A program made the position numbers and the translations under genes. This document shows, piece by piece, positions 8,974-17,500 of a stretch of DNA of 17,500 nucleotides. The stretch lies in NCBI GenBank assembly GCA_016748015.1, contig JAAOMT010000161.1, positions 1 through 17,500 on the forward strand. The letters are read 5' to 3'. Below the pieces are notes generated by a model. It was not told where the DNA came from, ran no database searches, and worked only from the letters and a program-made list of their open reading frames with translations. Positions within the stretch are counted from its first letter, which is position 1, and every line of letters begins with the position of its first letter. The stretch is from Geosiphon pyriformis (lineage: Eukaryota; Glomeromycota; Glomeromycetes; Archaeosporales; Geosiphonaceae).

Positions 8974-10359
8974 ATGAATTTGGAAAACTACAACAATCTC
9001 AAACAATATTTGGAAACATTAACAATCCCAACAGATTGGTCCCCAGATGAAAAACATCGACTACAACAACAAACCAAACAATATTTTCTACACAACAATA
9101 TTATTTATTATCGAAATTTCAAAAATCCAGACAAACCACTCAGATTAATACAAGAACAGGAAAAAAAGACTATATTATACAACATGTACTCAGATCTTTC
9201 ATCAGCCCACTTTGGAAAAAACAGCATCACCCAAAGAACACTAGAATACTACTTTTGGCCTCAAATGAGAAAAGACATTCATGAATATGTCGAATATTGT
9301 GATAGTTGTCAAAGAAGAGGAGGAACTCACCTTACAAAACCTTTAAACCCAATCAAAGTTGGACAGCCTTTTGACAGAGTTGGTATCAATTTAGTCGGAC
9401 CACTACCTATCACAAACCAAAGAAACCATTATATTGCAATAGCCATAGACTATCTCACCAAATGGCCTGAAGCCAGAGCCATTCAACGGGCAGATGCAAA
9501 ATCAGTAGCAAACTTCATCTACGAAGACATCATTTGTAGACATGGATGCCCAATAAAACTTTTATCTGATCAAGGAACACATTTTGTGAACAATTTAATC
9601 CAGGAAATTTGTGGACGATTTAATGTCAAGAGACCATTATCTTCACCCTATCATCCACAAACAAATGAACTTGTAGAATGGTTCAACAGAACATTGTGTA
9701 AATCATTAGCCAAAGTTTCAACTGATTTTGAGCAAGAATGGGATCTTTTTATTCCATCAGTGTTACTAGCATATAGGACACTAAAACAAGATACCATAAA
9801 ACACACACCATTTGATTTAACTTATGGAAGAATGGCAACATTACCAATTAGTTTCACAGTAGAAACATACCCAGCACAACCAATCGATAAAAACAATTTC
9901 CAAGAAATGCTTCAATGAAGAGCCTACACTCTGCTTAGCACATTGGAAGGAAAACAACGAATAGTAGCCATCCATATTGAACACTCCCAAGCTCAACAAA
10001 AAGAATGGCATAATGACAAATTGCCTCTAGTCACCAATGAATTTAAAATTGGAAACAAAGTTTTCTTACACAGAACTAAAGCTGAAAAACAATGGAGTGG
10101 AAAATTTGAGAATAAATGGGATGGACTATTCTTTATCCATGAAGTTTTAGGCAATGGATCATACAAGCTAAGACTTGATGACAAAATTTTAGCAAAAGTT
10201 GCACATAGAGATCATTTGAAACACTATAATTTCAGAAACAATTCTGAATCATTAATTCCACAAATTGGTATACATTCCCCTTTAATCAATCCCAAAGACA
10301 TTCCCCGAAATTTAGAACCAATAGTTGTTATTGAACAGCCTCCCAACTTGAACACTTAA
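8974..10359 (+). pseudogene. pol: Ty3/Gypsy integrase, first catalytic Asp replaced by Asn
   Basis: Integrase inserts the cDNA into the genome. From ATG 8974 there are 461 codons with one stop (TGA 9916-9918). The HHCC zinc finger has Tyr72 where the first His is expected, then His79, Cys109 and Cys112 (H-X29-C-X2-C spacing kept). The DDE core reads Asn139 (INLVGPLP, codon 9388-9390), Asp199 (LLSDQGTHF) and Glu235 (Asp-X35-Glu). The first Asp is therefore lost by GAT-to-AAT, and NG..ERFN-type residues are now NE..EWFN. The C-terminal chromatin-side module KWDGLFFIHEVLGNGSYKL (about 10115-10170) is a GPY/F module with Pro changed to Leu. The frame is +1 relative to RT/RNase H. Frame 1 is open from 8911, and the RNase H frame reopens after its stop until about 9047. 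Confidence 0.93.
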
Positions 10360-10480
10360 TTTAAATTTATTATTATAGTTATTTTCTTATAATTTAGAAA
10401 CAATCTCACAAAAACAAAACAAAAATAACATAAAAACCCATACACCAAAAATAATTTTCTTTTATTTCAAATTGCTTATA

Positions 10481-11200
10481 ATGACTATTCCTCAAAACAT
10501 TCAACAATTATCCCAAAAACTAATGTTAGCTTTAAAAACAATACCCAAATTATCCATTACTGTTACTGGAAACCACATTAATTATACCCAAACAGAAGTA
10601 ATTACAAATTTAGTCCCAAATTCACAAAAATATCACCCGTATAAGAAGAACACAAGAAGCTATACTGAAATTCACCTGCCAGAACTTTTAAAGCTTGCTT
10701 TAAGAGAAAACCTAATGCTCACTCCGATTAGTATTCCACCAAATGCTACAATTCAACAAAGACTTCAACTGTGTCTCAATGAGAAAAACACTGAATATCC
10801 TCCAATCTATAGATATTTTCACATTGGAAAAACACTCTACAAATAGAAACTGGAACTTACAACAGCAAATCTCACAAAAGAAGCTATTCAGAAACAACTC
10901 CACAACAAATTCAAGACAACAGCTGGATCAACAAACAGTCACTACAGGCTCAAAACTGCTCTTAGACTTTATGACCTATTCCACACCTGTGAAAACATAC
11001 TACAAAACCCAATTTTTCAACCTTTGAAGATTCAATACATTGAAAAACTCACAGAACTGAAATTTCAACAATTTTCAGACCAAATTTCTTCAATAATTTT
11101 GGATTATTATCTGGAAATGACAAACAGTACTTGGACTTTGATGGAGCTCAGTCTTGAGGAGGAGGTTATGTTACCAGACAAAATTAGAGATATTATTTAG
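10481..11200 (+). pseudogene. Extra 3' ORF of the retrotransposon, unknown function
   Basis: It lies after integrase and before the 3' LTR, the position of env in retroviruses or of accessory ORFs in some retrotransposons. From ATG 10481 (MTIPQNIQQL) the frame runs 239 codons with a single internal stop, TAG 10844-10846. It passes through the polypurine tract and ends at TAG 11198-11200 inside the LTR. The sequence is hydrophilic, rich in Gln, Leu, Thr and Lys, with ITVTGNHINYTQTEV (about 10556), LPELLKLALRENL (about 10676) and, after the stop, Leu-rich probable helices (LRLYDLFHTCENIL, IEKLTELKFQQF). I see no signal peptide, membrane segment or furin-like site, so it is not an obvious envelope. 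The longer frame retained after the stop argues that it was one protein. Confidence 0.65.
11156..11165 (+). other. Polypurine tract
   Basis: GAGGAGGAGG ends three bases before the TGTTACC of the right LTR. It is the standard primer site for plus-strand DNA synthesis. It is also coding, giving Glu-Glu-Glu in the extra 3' ORF. Confidence 0.75.
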
Positions 11201-12140
11201 CATGAAATTATCTTATAATTCCTATCATTAATTAGCATATATTATCGTTTCAAATTATCACTTATTATATTAGCAAAAATGTCCGAAATTATCATTTAAT
11301 TAATAACCCAAATTGTACACAACACAAATGTAACCTAATTGCGATGATCAATCATGCAATACCCCGAACTATGTAATATTCAAAAGTTTGCCGAAATTTG
11401 TAGAAATTTGCTGAAATAATTGATAGTTCACCGAAATATTTAATAGTTTGCAGAAATAACTTGTAGCCAAAATGTATCTTTAGTTCAGTGAAATTGTAGA
11501 AAATAGCAAAGTTCAAGTTCACAGAATAGTGTTATGACAAGTTGTATAAAAGAAAAGCTTCTCTCTTCGAGAAAATGTATCTTACTTTAGATTTATCACT
11601 TAGAACCACTTCTATACACACAAAAAGAAATAAATATAAAATAATTCAAAAAAACTCTTTAATTATTGCACTTGGAAAATTCTCAAAACTTAACTAACGT
11701 TTTGAAATTGATTAGCTACCAATTTCAATAAACTGTTAGTGACTCCAGACCTGGATTGAAAATGTCTTCCTTGACAAAATTCTATTTTTTTTACATTTTT
11801 TTTATTTTCTTTTTATTTTCTTACTATAATCATTAGGGTAGCCTACAGATGAGATTCCTGTAGAAGAGTTGACTTTTACAGCAAAGTAACTATACATTTT
11901 TTAGTGAGCTTCCAGATGAGCATTTCCTAAGAAAGAGTTGACATTTACTACAACATAACTACATAAAGCAACTGATATGGAATTGGCCATTCTACTTATA
12001 AGCCCAGCAATTCAAATTATAAGAGATAATTTGAAGATAAATTCAGTTACTGGAGGTTCAACCACATCCAAAAAACATGAATTCACAGCAAACAAGCATC
12101 AACAACATTTAAAAAAAGAGACCAAAAACCTCCAATAACA
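11169..12140 (+). repeat. 3' long terminal repeat (972 bp)
   Basis: It runs from TGTTACC to AATAACA. By eye it differs from the left copy at about 50 positions, nearly all A/G or C/T exchanges, and lacks four bases (a TTTG within the 20-bp repeats), which accounts for the whole length difference. The terminal inverted repeat is reduced to TGTTA/TAACA by one G-to-A change near the end. The TATAAAA box is at 11545-11551 and the AATAAA at 11629-11634. Confidence 0.95.
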
Positions 12141-12144
12141 ACGT
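12141..12144. repeat. Target-site duplication ACGT, right copy
   Basis: This matches 2278-2281 on the other side of the LTR retrotransposon. It falls in the first codons of LINE ORF2. Confidence 0.85.
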
Positions 12145-14047
12145 GGCAATCTTTCAAACCAACCCAAACCTGAATACAGACAGTCCAATTTATCCAAAAC
12201 AGACTCAACCAAAACTTCCAAAGCCATTATCTTAGATTCCAAACCACCGACCTTGGTGGTCAAAATCTTAGAACTGCTTGAACTCAAGTCAGTATTTGTA
12301 TTATTGACGACCTAAGGAGGGAGAGCAGAAATCACCAAAGCACCATCCAAAACCATATCCATATTCAAACTAGAGATCACAGACATAGGAACCACCAGAG
12401 GAAAAACATCAAGTGTGACCACTGAGGGCACCAATTCTATGAAATCCAATTTCTTCAAAATATCAGAGATCTGGTCAGCCAAAAGTTTAAGAGAGCATTT
12501 CAAAGATGCTAAACAACTATACAAGTCATAATCACTAAGGGGGCAGAAGCAAATATAGATGTTTTAGCAACAAGGGATAGACCAGCACCAAAAAAAACCA
12601 AGGAAGCCACATGAGAAGAAAAACCACCAGCTACTTGAGCCCAAGTTTTGCCACCAAAAGAAACTGAACAGGCAATAAGGACTTGTTTCTTCTTATAAAT
12701 ACCAGCCAAGCAGATCCAATCTTGATCAGTTACCATCCACTTCCCACAAACTCTAGAATTTCTACCAATCAAACACACATCAGAGATATGACTAAATTGT
12801 TTACATTTGGCACAACAAGCCAGAGAAAGACCAGTCCATCGCAAATTCACACCCTTAAAAACCAGAACAGAACTAATAGCAGCCAACTTGGATGCTTCAT
12901 CAGCAAAACAAATCACAGCACATCTGTCATGTACATAGGAATTAGGATTACAGCCAATGAAACAGATTTTTCTACCATATGAATCCAATAAACCAGACAA
13001 ATCATGAACAGTAGTGCCAACTGACAAAGTATAAAGCAAAGCCCTATATTGATCTCTTGAAAACCATGATTGTTTGTCACCAATGGCTTTCGCCACCTGA
13101 ACAAAATTCTTTCCCATGGCAACAAACCAATTAGCTGTGACCAACTCAGCAATTTTAGATGATTTATATTTGACCAAAGCCTTTTGCCACAATCTTTTCA
13201 AACTTAGAAAACACAGATTCCACAGCTGATTTAGGAAGATTAACTGAAATCTCCTTGATAATTACTTCCTGATCCAAATGACTGTTTACTTTTCTTATCT
13301 CATCATTGACCAGAATTTTCTCACTAACATCCAATTCTTTTGCCTTTTTTAAACTAGATTCCAAAGTAAAAATAACCTGATAATTCTTGAAAATTTTGAG
13401 GGAGTAGAGGCTCTCCCAAAACCATCTACATGATAAAAAATTTTTTTCACACAAATCAACTTATTACCAATTGTTTTACCAGGCACAGCCAAAAGTTCAA
13501 TGTCAAGTGTGAAAGATTTCAACAAATTGAAGCTTTATTTTTTTAGAACATGTGATTCGAGCAGCAGCAGCTTATTGGACCCCAAAACCACATGAGAAAG
13601 AATTACTTACTCACTATTGTCATTACTCATACAGTTAAACAAAGGCTGCTTTGGTGGGTTTCCCAACACATATGTATGGATGCAAGTTTTTCTCAGTGTA
13701 GTCTTATCCATATTATTGTCCTCACCTGACTCTACATAGCTGGTTTCTTCGGCTACTATGTTCACCATATTTTTGATATCTAAGAGTTTGTTCACACTGC
13801 TAGTGACACTGCCAACTTTACTGCCCCAAGATACCACAGACTTGATGCCAACACCACCAATATCTCCCAAGCTCAGAGGGTCTGCAGACAAATCAACCAT
13901 GTCACCAACTACAGTTTTCTTTGGTTTCTTATATAATGCACTATGAGAGTAGACAGTATTTAAGTGATTTTTTTTAACATTCAGGTGGGTCCCCAAACCA
14001 GCCAAAACTGAGCCAGAACTACCAGCAGACAGATCTACTGGTTCTAT
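12145..14047 (-). pseudogene. LINE ORF1: nucleic-acid-binding protein with CCHC knuckle
   Basis: ORF1 proteins coat the LINE RNA. The minus strand reads in pieces: an N-terminal low-complexity part with VDLSAGSSGS (about 14037-14008) and VYSHSALYKKPKK (about 13950); a middle part (about 13454-13164) with LPKSAVESVFSKF, resembling an RRM-like fold; and a third part (13201-12509) with FADEASKLAAISS and VFKGVNL. The CCHC knuckle CX2CX4HX4C is at 12773-12814. A Ser-rich tail and a helical C-terminus follow (LSSSSSKILTTKVGGLESK, about 12287-12230). The pieces use different frames (near 13600-13450, 13200 and 12520), so at least three indels are present, unlike ORF2. An ATA pair at 14045-14050 sits where a start Met would be expected. 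Stops also occur at 13607 and elsewhere. The assignment is by motif, order and remembered similarity. Confidence 0.72.
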
Positions 14048-14090
14048 TATAACAAAAAGGGTTGTATTAAAAGAAATAACTTGAATGTAC

Positions 14091-14171
14091 TAAGGAAAAA
14101 GAAATAAAATAAAGTGATTTCTTCTATAAATTTTTTCACTCTCATAGTGGTCAGAGGATCAATGAAAGAAG
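14091..14171. other. LINE 5' flank, no gene seen
   Basis: The 81 bases are A+T-rich with a short mixed segment CTCTCATAGTGGTCAGAGGA near 14141-14160 that may be the LINE 5' UTR. I see no ORF or RNA structure here. Confidence 0.35.
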
Positions 14172-14193
14172 TTTTTTTTTTTTTTTTTTTTTT
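14172..14193. repeat. Homopolymer of 22 T
   Basis: Uninterrupted T22, which is A22 on the strand that codes the LINE. It sits at the LINE's 5' side, so it is not that LINE's own poly-A tail. It could be the tail of an older element lying further right on the minus strand or a slippage-expanded run. Confidence 0.8.
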
Positions 14194-15880
14194 GTTTACA
14201 ATAAATATAATATAATTTATTTTAGATATTTTGTTTATAATATTTATTAAACAGTTAGCTATACATAATAAAAAGTTAGATTTAATATTAATATAATTTA
14301 TTATAATATAATCAAAATTATAGATTGGTCTTATATTTTTTTAATTTAATATTTAAATGTTTATATATATTCAAATATTATTAGCAAATTAACAACTGGT
14401 TTATATACATATATAATAAAATATTTATATAAACAACTATTTATTATAATTTAAAAATATTTATATAATAAGTTATACTTTAAAGTTTTTAGTTTTTATT
14501 GTAAGAATATTGGATTTTTTGATTATATTTTTATATGTAAATCAGATTTAAACATGTATTTAAAATTGATAAAAAATACAATTAAATTGTGAACTTTTAT
14601 TTATAAGTATTTAATCTCTTTAATTTTCAGTTTTATAATTTTATGTTTTTAAAATATTTAATAATAATTTATATATTATTATGTATAAAAAAGTTATTTT
14701 TGGTTTGTTAAAACTATTTTAATTTTCAAAAATATTAAGTTAATCTGTTTATAATTGATTTTTTTTGTATATTAATTAATAAAAAGTTTTTGGAAGAAAA
14801 TATAATTATAAAATTATAATAAAAAAATTTGGTTTTATAAATAATAATATTATTATTTATTATTGTTTATGTAGATTAATTAACTATTTATTTAATAAAG
14901 TAATATATATACTTAATATTTTTAAAGCTTTTATAATTAGTTTTAATTTATATAATAAGTATTTATTTTTTTGGTTTTAATAGAAATGTTAATATCATTA
15001 TAAATATATAATATAGTCTTAATTAGCTTAAATTACTGATTATATATATTAAATACATGAATTATATTTAATTATAAATATTTAATTTGTTTATATATAC
15101 TAAATTATAATTAGATTATATTTATAAAATAAAATAAAAAAAATTATAATAATAATAATAATTTTAAAAAATTGTCAAAATTTGATTTATTTTAAAAATA
15201 AAATACCAAAAAAAATATTGCTTAAACAAATTAATTTAAGTATTTTTATTGTTTAATTCTAATTAAAAAATCTATATAAAAACTTTACTGTTTTTTTAAT
15301 AATATTTTTTAACTTTTTTTATTATATTTATAAATATTTATTATTATAAAAAAATTTAATTAATCTGTATTTATGTGTTTTAAGTGGTATTTTTTTTTGG
15401 TAAAAATTTTTTTTAATTTTATTATTTAAATATTTAGTAAATTATTTAATTTTAAAGTAATAAAAATTATTTTAATACTAACTATAAAAAAAATTTTTTT
15501 TCAGATTAATAATATTATAAACTAAACAAAATATGTTATAATATGTAATAAAAATATATAATAACAATAAATTGTTATACTAATAATTGTAAAGTTAGTT
15601 TTAATAAAAATTTTAAATTTAAACACAAATTTTATTATTAAAAAACATAAAAATCTTTAATTCAATTTTATAAAAAAAGATTAAAAAAATTCTGTTTTAT
15701 TAAATTTTAAAAAAATCTTTTAAAAATTAAAATAATTTGAATCACAATATGGTTTTACATTTTAATTATTATTAATAATAAATTACATTTGAAAAAAAAA
15801 GATGCAAAAAATAATTTCGATCATATTTTTTATCAAAAAAATCTTTAATTTATCTTGTAAATATATTTCAATGAAAATTT
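14194..15880. other. 1.7-kb extremely A+T-rich block without genes
   Basis: Sampled 60-base rows contain between 1 and about 9 G or C bases, so G+C is roughly 5-15%. It consists of mixed short A-runs, T-runs and TATA/TTATAA words, without an evident tandem period. There are frequent stops in all frames and no protein motif, tRNA or rRNA feature that I can recognise. It differs sharply from both neighbours. It could be an A+T-rich spacer, the end state of deamination-driven decay, or organelle-derived sequence, but I see nothing that decides between these. Confidence 0.8.
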
Positions 15881-15889
15881 TAATTAACC

Positions 15890-16245
15890 AAGCTGTTTAA
15901 AAAAGTACAAGTTTGTAGAGAAAAAACCACAAGCAGGAGAAAACAAGAAAATACAAAATCAAATTTGAAACCTGTTAAAAAGCACAAAAACTGTGGCACT
16001 ATTGTGGCGTTTAAAAAGCATGCCTCAAATAAAGCACCAGTTATAAATAAAAGGATCGGGACCTTTAAACGCAAATTTGCGCATGCGTCACATGCACGAT
16101 AGTCACGAAATACCAATACTCCCCAAATTTCAAGTATTTTTTTAGAGGTTCATGGGAATTCTGGAGACCTGTTAAAATATTTTTTGGGGATAGTTTCCTC
16201 GACCGGCAAAAGTTGCAAACCCTTTATTTCCCCGAGCTGCTTTCT
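15890..16245. promoter_or_regulatory. CpG-containing patch with overlapping palindromes, possible regulatory region
   Basis: After the A+T block this stretch is locally richer in G+C and has about ten CpGs between 16005 and 16240, far denser than in the transposons. It includes a perfect 12-bp palindrome CGCAAATTTGCG (16070-16081) overlapping an 8-bp palindrome CGCATGCG (16080-16087). TGACGCATGCGCA on the minus strand resembles known palindromic factor sites, but no fungal factor is assigned. A minus frame at 15880-16116 is open for 78 codons and hydrophobic, with no ATG start and no recognisable family. A promoter is a guess. Confidence 0.3.
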
Positions 16246-16248
16246 TGT

Positions 16249-16269
16249 TAAATAAATAAATAAATAAAT
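16249..16269. repeat. TAAA microsatellite
   Basis: Five tandem TAAA units with a trailing TG junction. Simple-sequence repeat. Confidence 0.85.
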
Positions 16270-16790
16270 GGGAAATTTAGTGGTTTTTACGTGATTTTTA
16301 ACTCTTTTAGATAAGAAAAATGGGATTGATCATTTTTAAAATGATAACATGATCAAAGTTTCTCTTTGTGAAGAATCTCAGGATCAATGATTTATCAGAT
16401 AAAAGACAAGAATTGCAACCATGGATGATAGATAAAGAAGAAAATTTCTTAAACGCACATTCCAAATACTCAATGAACAAAGACAGGAAAGAAAATAAAT
16501 AAACTGAAATATCATAATAAAAAGAATGGAGATTTTCAGTCAATTTTATCTGTGTAATTCTGGGGTGGTGGTGGTAGTGATAGAGCACTTTTGCTAATCC
16601 TAGTCGATTAATAGTTTTTTTTTTTTGAAATTATCCGACTTAATTAAAAAAATTACCAGATCAATTCTGAAAAAGGAATCTTTCAAGGAAATTATTAGTC
16701 AAATCAAAATTTCAGATTCGGATTTACACGTAAGAGCGGAATTACTTTGCTTAAATCATTTTCACTAGGGCCCCAAGGGTTTCGTTTCAT
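16270..16790. other. Unique-looking sequence with weak short ORFs
   Basis: No gene is recognised. Two plus-strand frames have protein-like composition but no homology I know. One is 16353-16502 (49 codons, first ATG 16425, with LQPWMIDKEENF), the other 16604-16768 (54 codons, no ATG, with LKLSDLIKKI and SDSDLHVRAELL). The second holds TTTCAG and GTAAGA words that could be splice signals, but this is weak. A minus-strand open frame at 16307-16588 is His/Ser-rich at its start because of the GGT repeat at 16560-16582 and is not convincing. They may be decayed exons. Confidence 0.25.
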
Positions 16791-16797
16791 AGAAAAG

Positions 16798-16853
16798 AGT
16801 AGTAATAGTAGTAGTATTAGTAGTAATAATAGTAGTAATAATAGTAGTAATAA

Positions 16854-16895
<42 letters not shown>

Positions 16896-16910
16896 CAGTA
16901 GTAGTAGTAA
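16798..16910. repeat. AGT trinucleotide microsatellite with 12-bp higher-order unit
   Basis: The left half has a 12-base unit, AGTAGTAATAAT, repeated about three times (16819-16854). The right half is nearly pure AGT for about 18 units with one AGC interruption. It looks like a trinucleotide array partly homogenised into a longer unit. Confidence 0.9.
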
Positions 16911-17056
16911 AGGTGAAAGATAGCCTTGTAGAAAGATTGGGGAAGTTGTGTTTCGAATGCAGTAACATTACTCGATTGAATAAAACATTGATCTTCAGGA
17001 TATCATGATCCATTATTCTGATTCATTATTCTGGGTGAAAAATTCACCTTTTTTAT

Positions 17057-17091
17057 TGTTGCTGTTGTTGTTGTTGTTGTTGTTGTTGTTT
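17057..17091. repeat. GTT trinucleotide microsatellite
   Basis: About eleven GTT units with one GCT variant. It encodes a poly-Leu run in one open frame (17005-17259), which is best explained by the repeat and not by selection. Confidence 0.9.
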
Positions 17092-17094
17092 TAT

Positions 17095-17390
17095 TCATTT
17101 ACACCATACAAAATGAGAGTAGGGTCAGCTGTCAAAGAGTTGTTAATTTTCCAGAACATCTTGTCATCAATTTTTAATAATCATGGTTTTTTATCAGTAT
17201 CAAGAATATTTGTACACGAATACCAAAAGAGAAGAAGGAACACGAGTGTTGAATGTTGAGATTGAATGTTTATCAATGTTTGAGTCTCTTTCTTACAAGG
17301 TTAAAATTTAAAGAGTGTCAAAATAGTAGATGGGGAATCATAAATACGGGGGTTTTATAGTTCCGATTGTCGTGATCTTCATTTATATTT
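17095..17390 (+). other. Flank between microsatellites, one weak 48-codon ORF
   Basis: An ATG at 17113 opens 48 codons to TGA 17257-17259, with a basic end (YQKRRRNTS). No family is recognised and no neighbouring evidence supports it. The rest holds nothing I can assign. Confidence 0.2.
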
Positions 17391-17486
17391 TTGATGATTA
17401 TGTTGATGTTTGATGTGTTGATGTGTTAATATTTGATGTGTTGATGTTGATGTTGATGTTGATGTTTGATATTTGATATTTGATGA
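17391..17486. repeat. Imperfect TTGATG / TTTGATAT tandem repeat
   Basis: Words of GATGTT, GATGTGTT and TTTGATATT alternate with a 6-9-base period for about 95 bp. It is a degenerate minisatellite-like simple repeat close to the window end. Confidence 0.8.
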
Positions 17487-17500
17487 GGAGAATGAATTTT

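Larger units (their letters stand above)
2282..12140 (+). mobile_element. Ty3/Gypsy LTR retrotransposon with dUTPase, full length but inactivated
   Basis: The element is 9,859 bp. It has two LTRs of 976 and 972 bp, ends TG...CA, a candidate primer-binding site beginning TGG three bases after the left LTR, and a GAGGAGGAGG polypurine tract before the right LTR. Its order is gag, protease, Cys-rich module, dUTPase, RT, RNase H, integrase and an extra ORF. RT before integrase is the Ty3/Gypsy (Metaviridae) order, and the integrase has the C-terminal GPF-type module of that group, here with GLF. dUTPase-bearing Metaviridae have been described in fungi, so the domain is rare and not new. All proteins are broken by nonsense changes, but the body has almost no indels. 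The element is inserted in LINE ORF2 in the opposite orientation to the LINE. Confidence 0.95.
12141..14090 (-). mobile_element. LINE non-LTR retrotransposon, 5' portion (ORF1 side)
   Basis: This is the minus-strand 5' half of the LINE whose other half is 390-2281. It holds ORF1 and the first few codons of ORF2, whose frame is open toward the junction except for TGA at 12154-12156, where Trp is expected. The 5' edge is not sharply defined. ORF1-like sequence is readable up to about 14050, and an in-frame stop lies near 14090. Without the LTR insert the LINE remnant is about 3.8 kb. Confidence 0.78.

Noticed and set aside
10481-11200. Envelope gene (errantivirus-like element)
   Set aside because: No signal peptide, membrane anchor, cleavage site or heptad pattern typical of envelope proteins is visible.
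14194-15880. Mitochondrial insert
   Set aside because: I could find no mitochondrial gene, tRNA or intron core in the block; base composition alone is not enough.
16078-16087. NRF-1 type site TGCGCATGCG
   Set aside because: The match is good, but NRF-1 is an animal factor. In this probably fungal DNA the word has no assignable regulator.
16765-17013. Minus-strand 82-aa ORF with poly-Thr
   Set aside because: Its length comes from the AGT microsatellite, which is open in several frames.

Overview
The window looks like eukaryotic, very A+T-rich, transposon-dominated DNA. No intact cellular gene is recognisable. The two large elements have gene order and residue patterns that I associate from memory with retroelements of arbuscular mycorrhizal fungi (Rhizophagus/Gigaspora type, Glomeromycotina). 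That assignment is inference; the elements themselves are read from the sequence.

Layout. (1) 1-390: the remains of an unrecognised minus-strand reading frame, joined to a truncated LINE. (2) 390-2281 and 12141-about 14090, minus strand: two halves of one non-LTR retrotransposon (LINE), with ORF1 carrying a CCHC knuckle and ORF2 carrying an endonuclease plus the start of the reverse transcriptase. (3) 2282-12140, plus strand: a complete-length Ty3/Gypsy LTR retrotransposon inserted at the start of LINE ORF2, with LTRs of 976 and 972 bp and a 4-bp ACGT target duplication. Its order is gag (capsid, CCHC), protease, a cysteine-rich module, dUTPase, reverse transcriptase/RNase H, then integrase in another frame, then an extra 3' ORF, polypurine tract and LTR. 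(4) 14172-15880: a 22-T run followed by about 1.7 kb of extremely A+T-rich sequence with no genes seen. (5) About 15890-17500: unique-looking sequence with a CpG-containing palindromic patch, several microsatellites and only weak short ORFs.

The main biological signal is the style of decay. The gag-to-RNase H frame keeps one register for about 5.66 kb (1,888 codons) with no frameshift, yet holds 25 in-frame stops (12 TGA, 7 TAA, 6 TAG). Where the ancestral residue can be guessed, C-to-T or G-to-A change explains the stop. Several catalytic positions are lost the same way: protease Asp, first integrase Asp, first zinc-binding His, dUTPase motif 2. The two LTRs differ at about 50 positions, essentially all transitions, plus one 4-bp indel. 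LINE ORF2 shows the same in-register nonsense decay. This suggests a cytosine-deamination or RIP-like history acting on repeats. The retrotransposon itself encodes a (now dead) dUTPase, the enzyme class that keeps uracil out of DNA.

Nothing here is likely to be expressed as a functional protein. Nesting order gives relative age: LINE first, LTR element second. All alignments and counts were made by eye.
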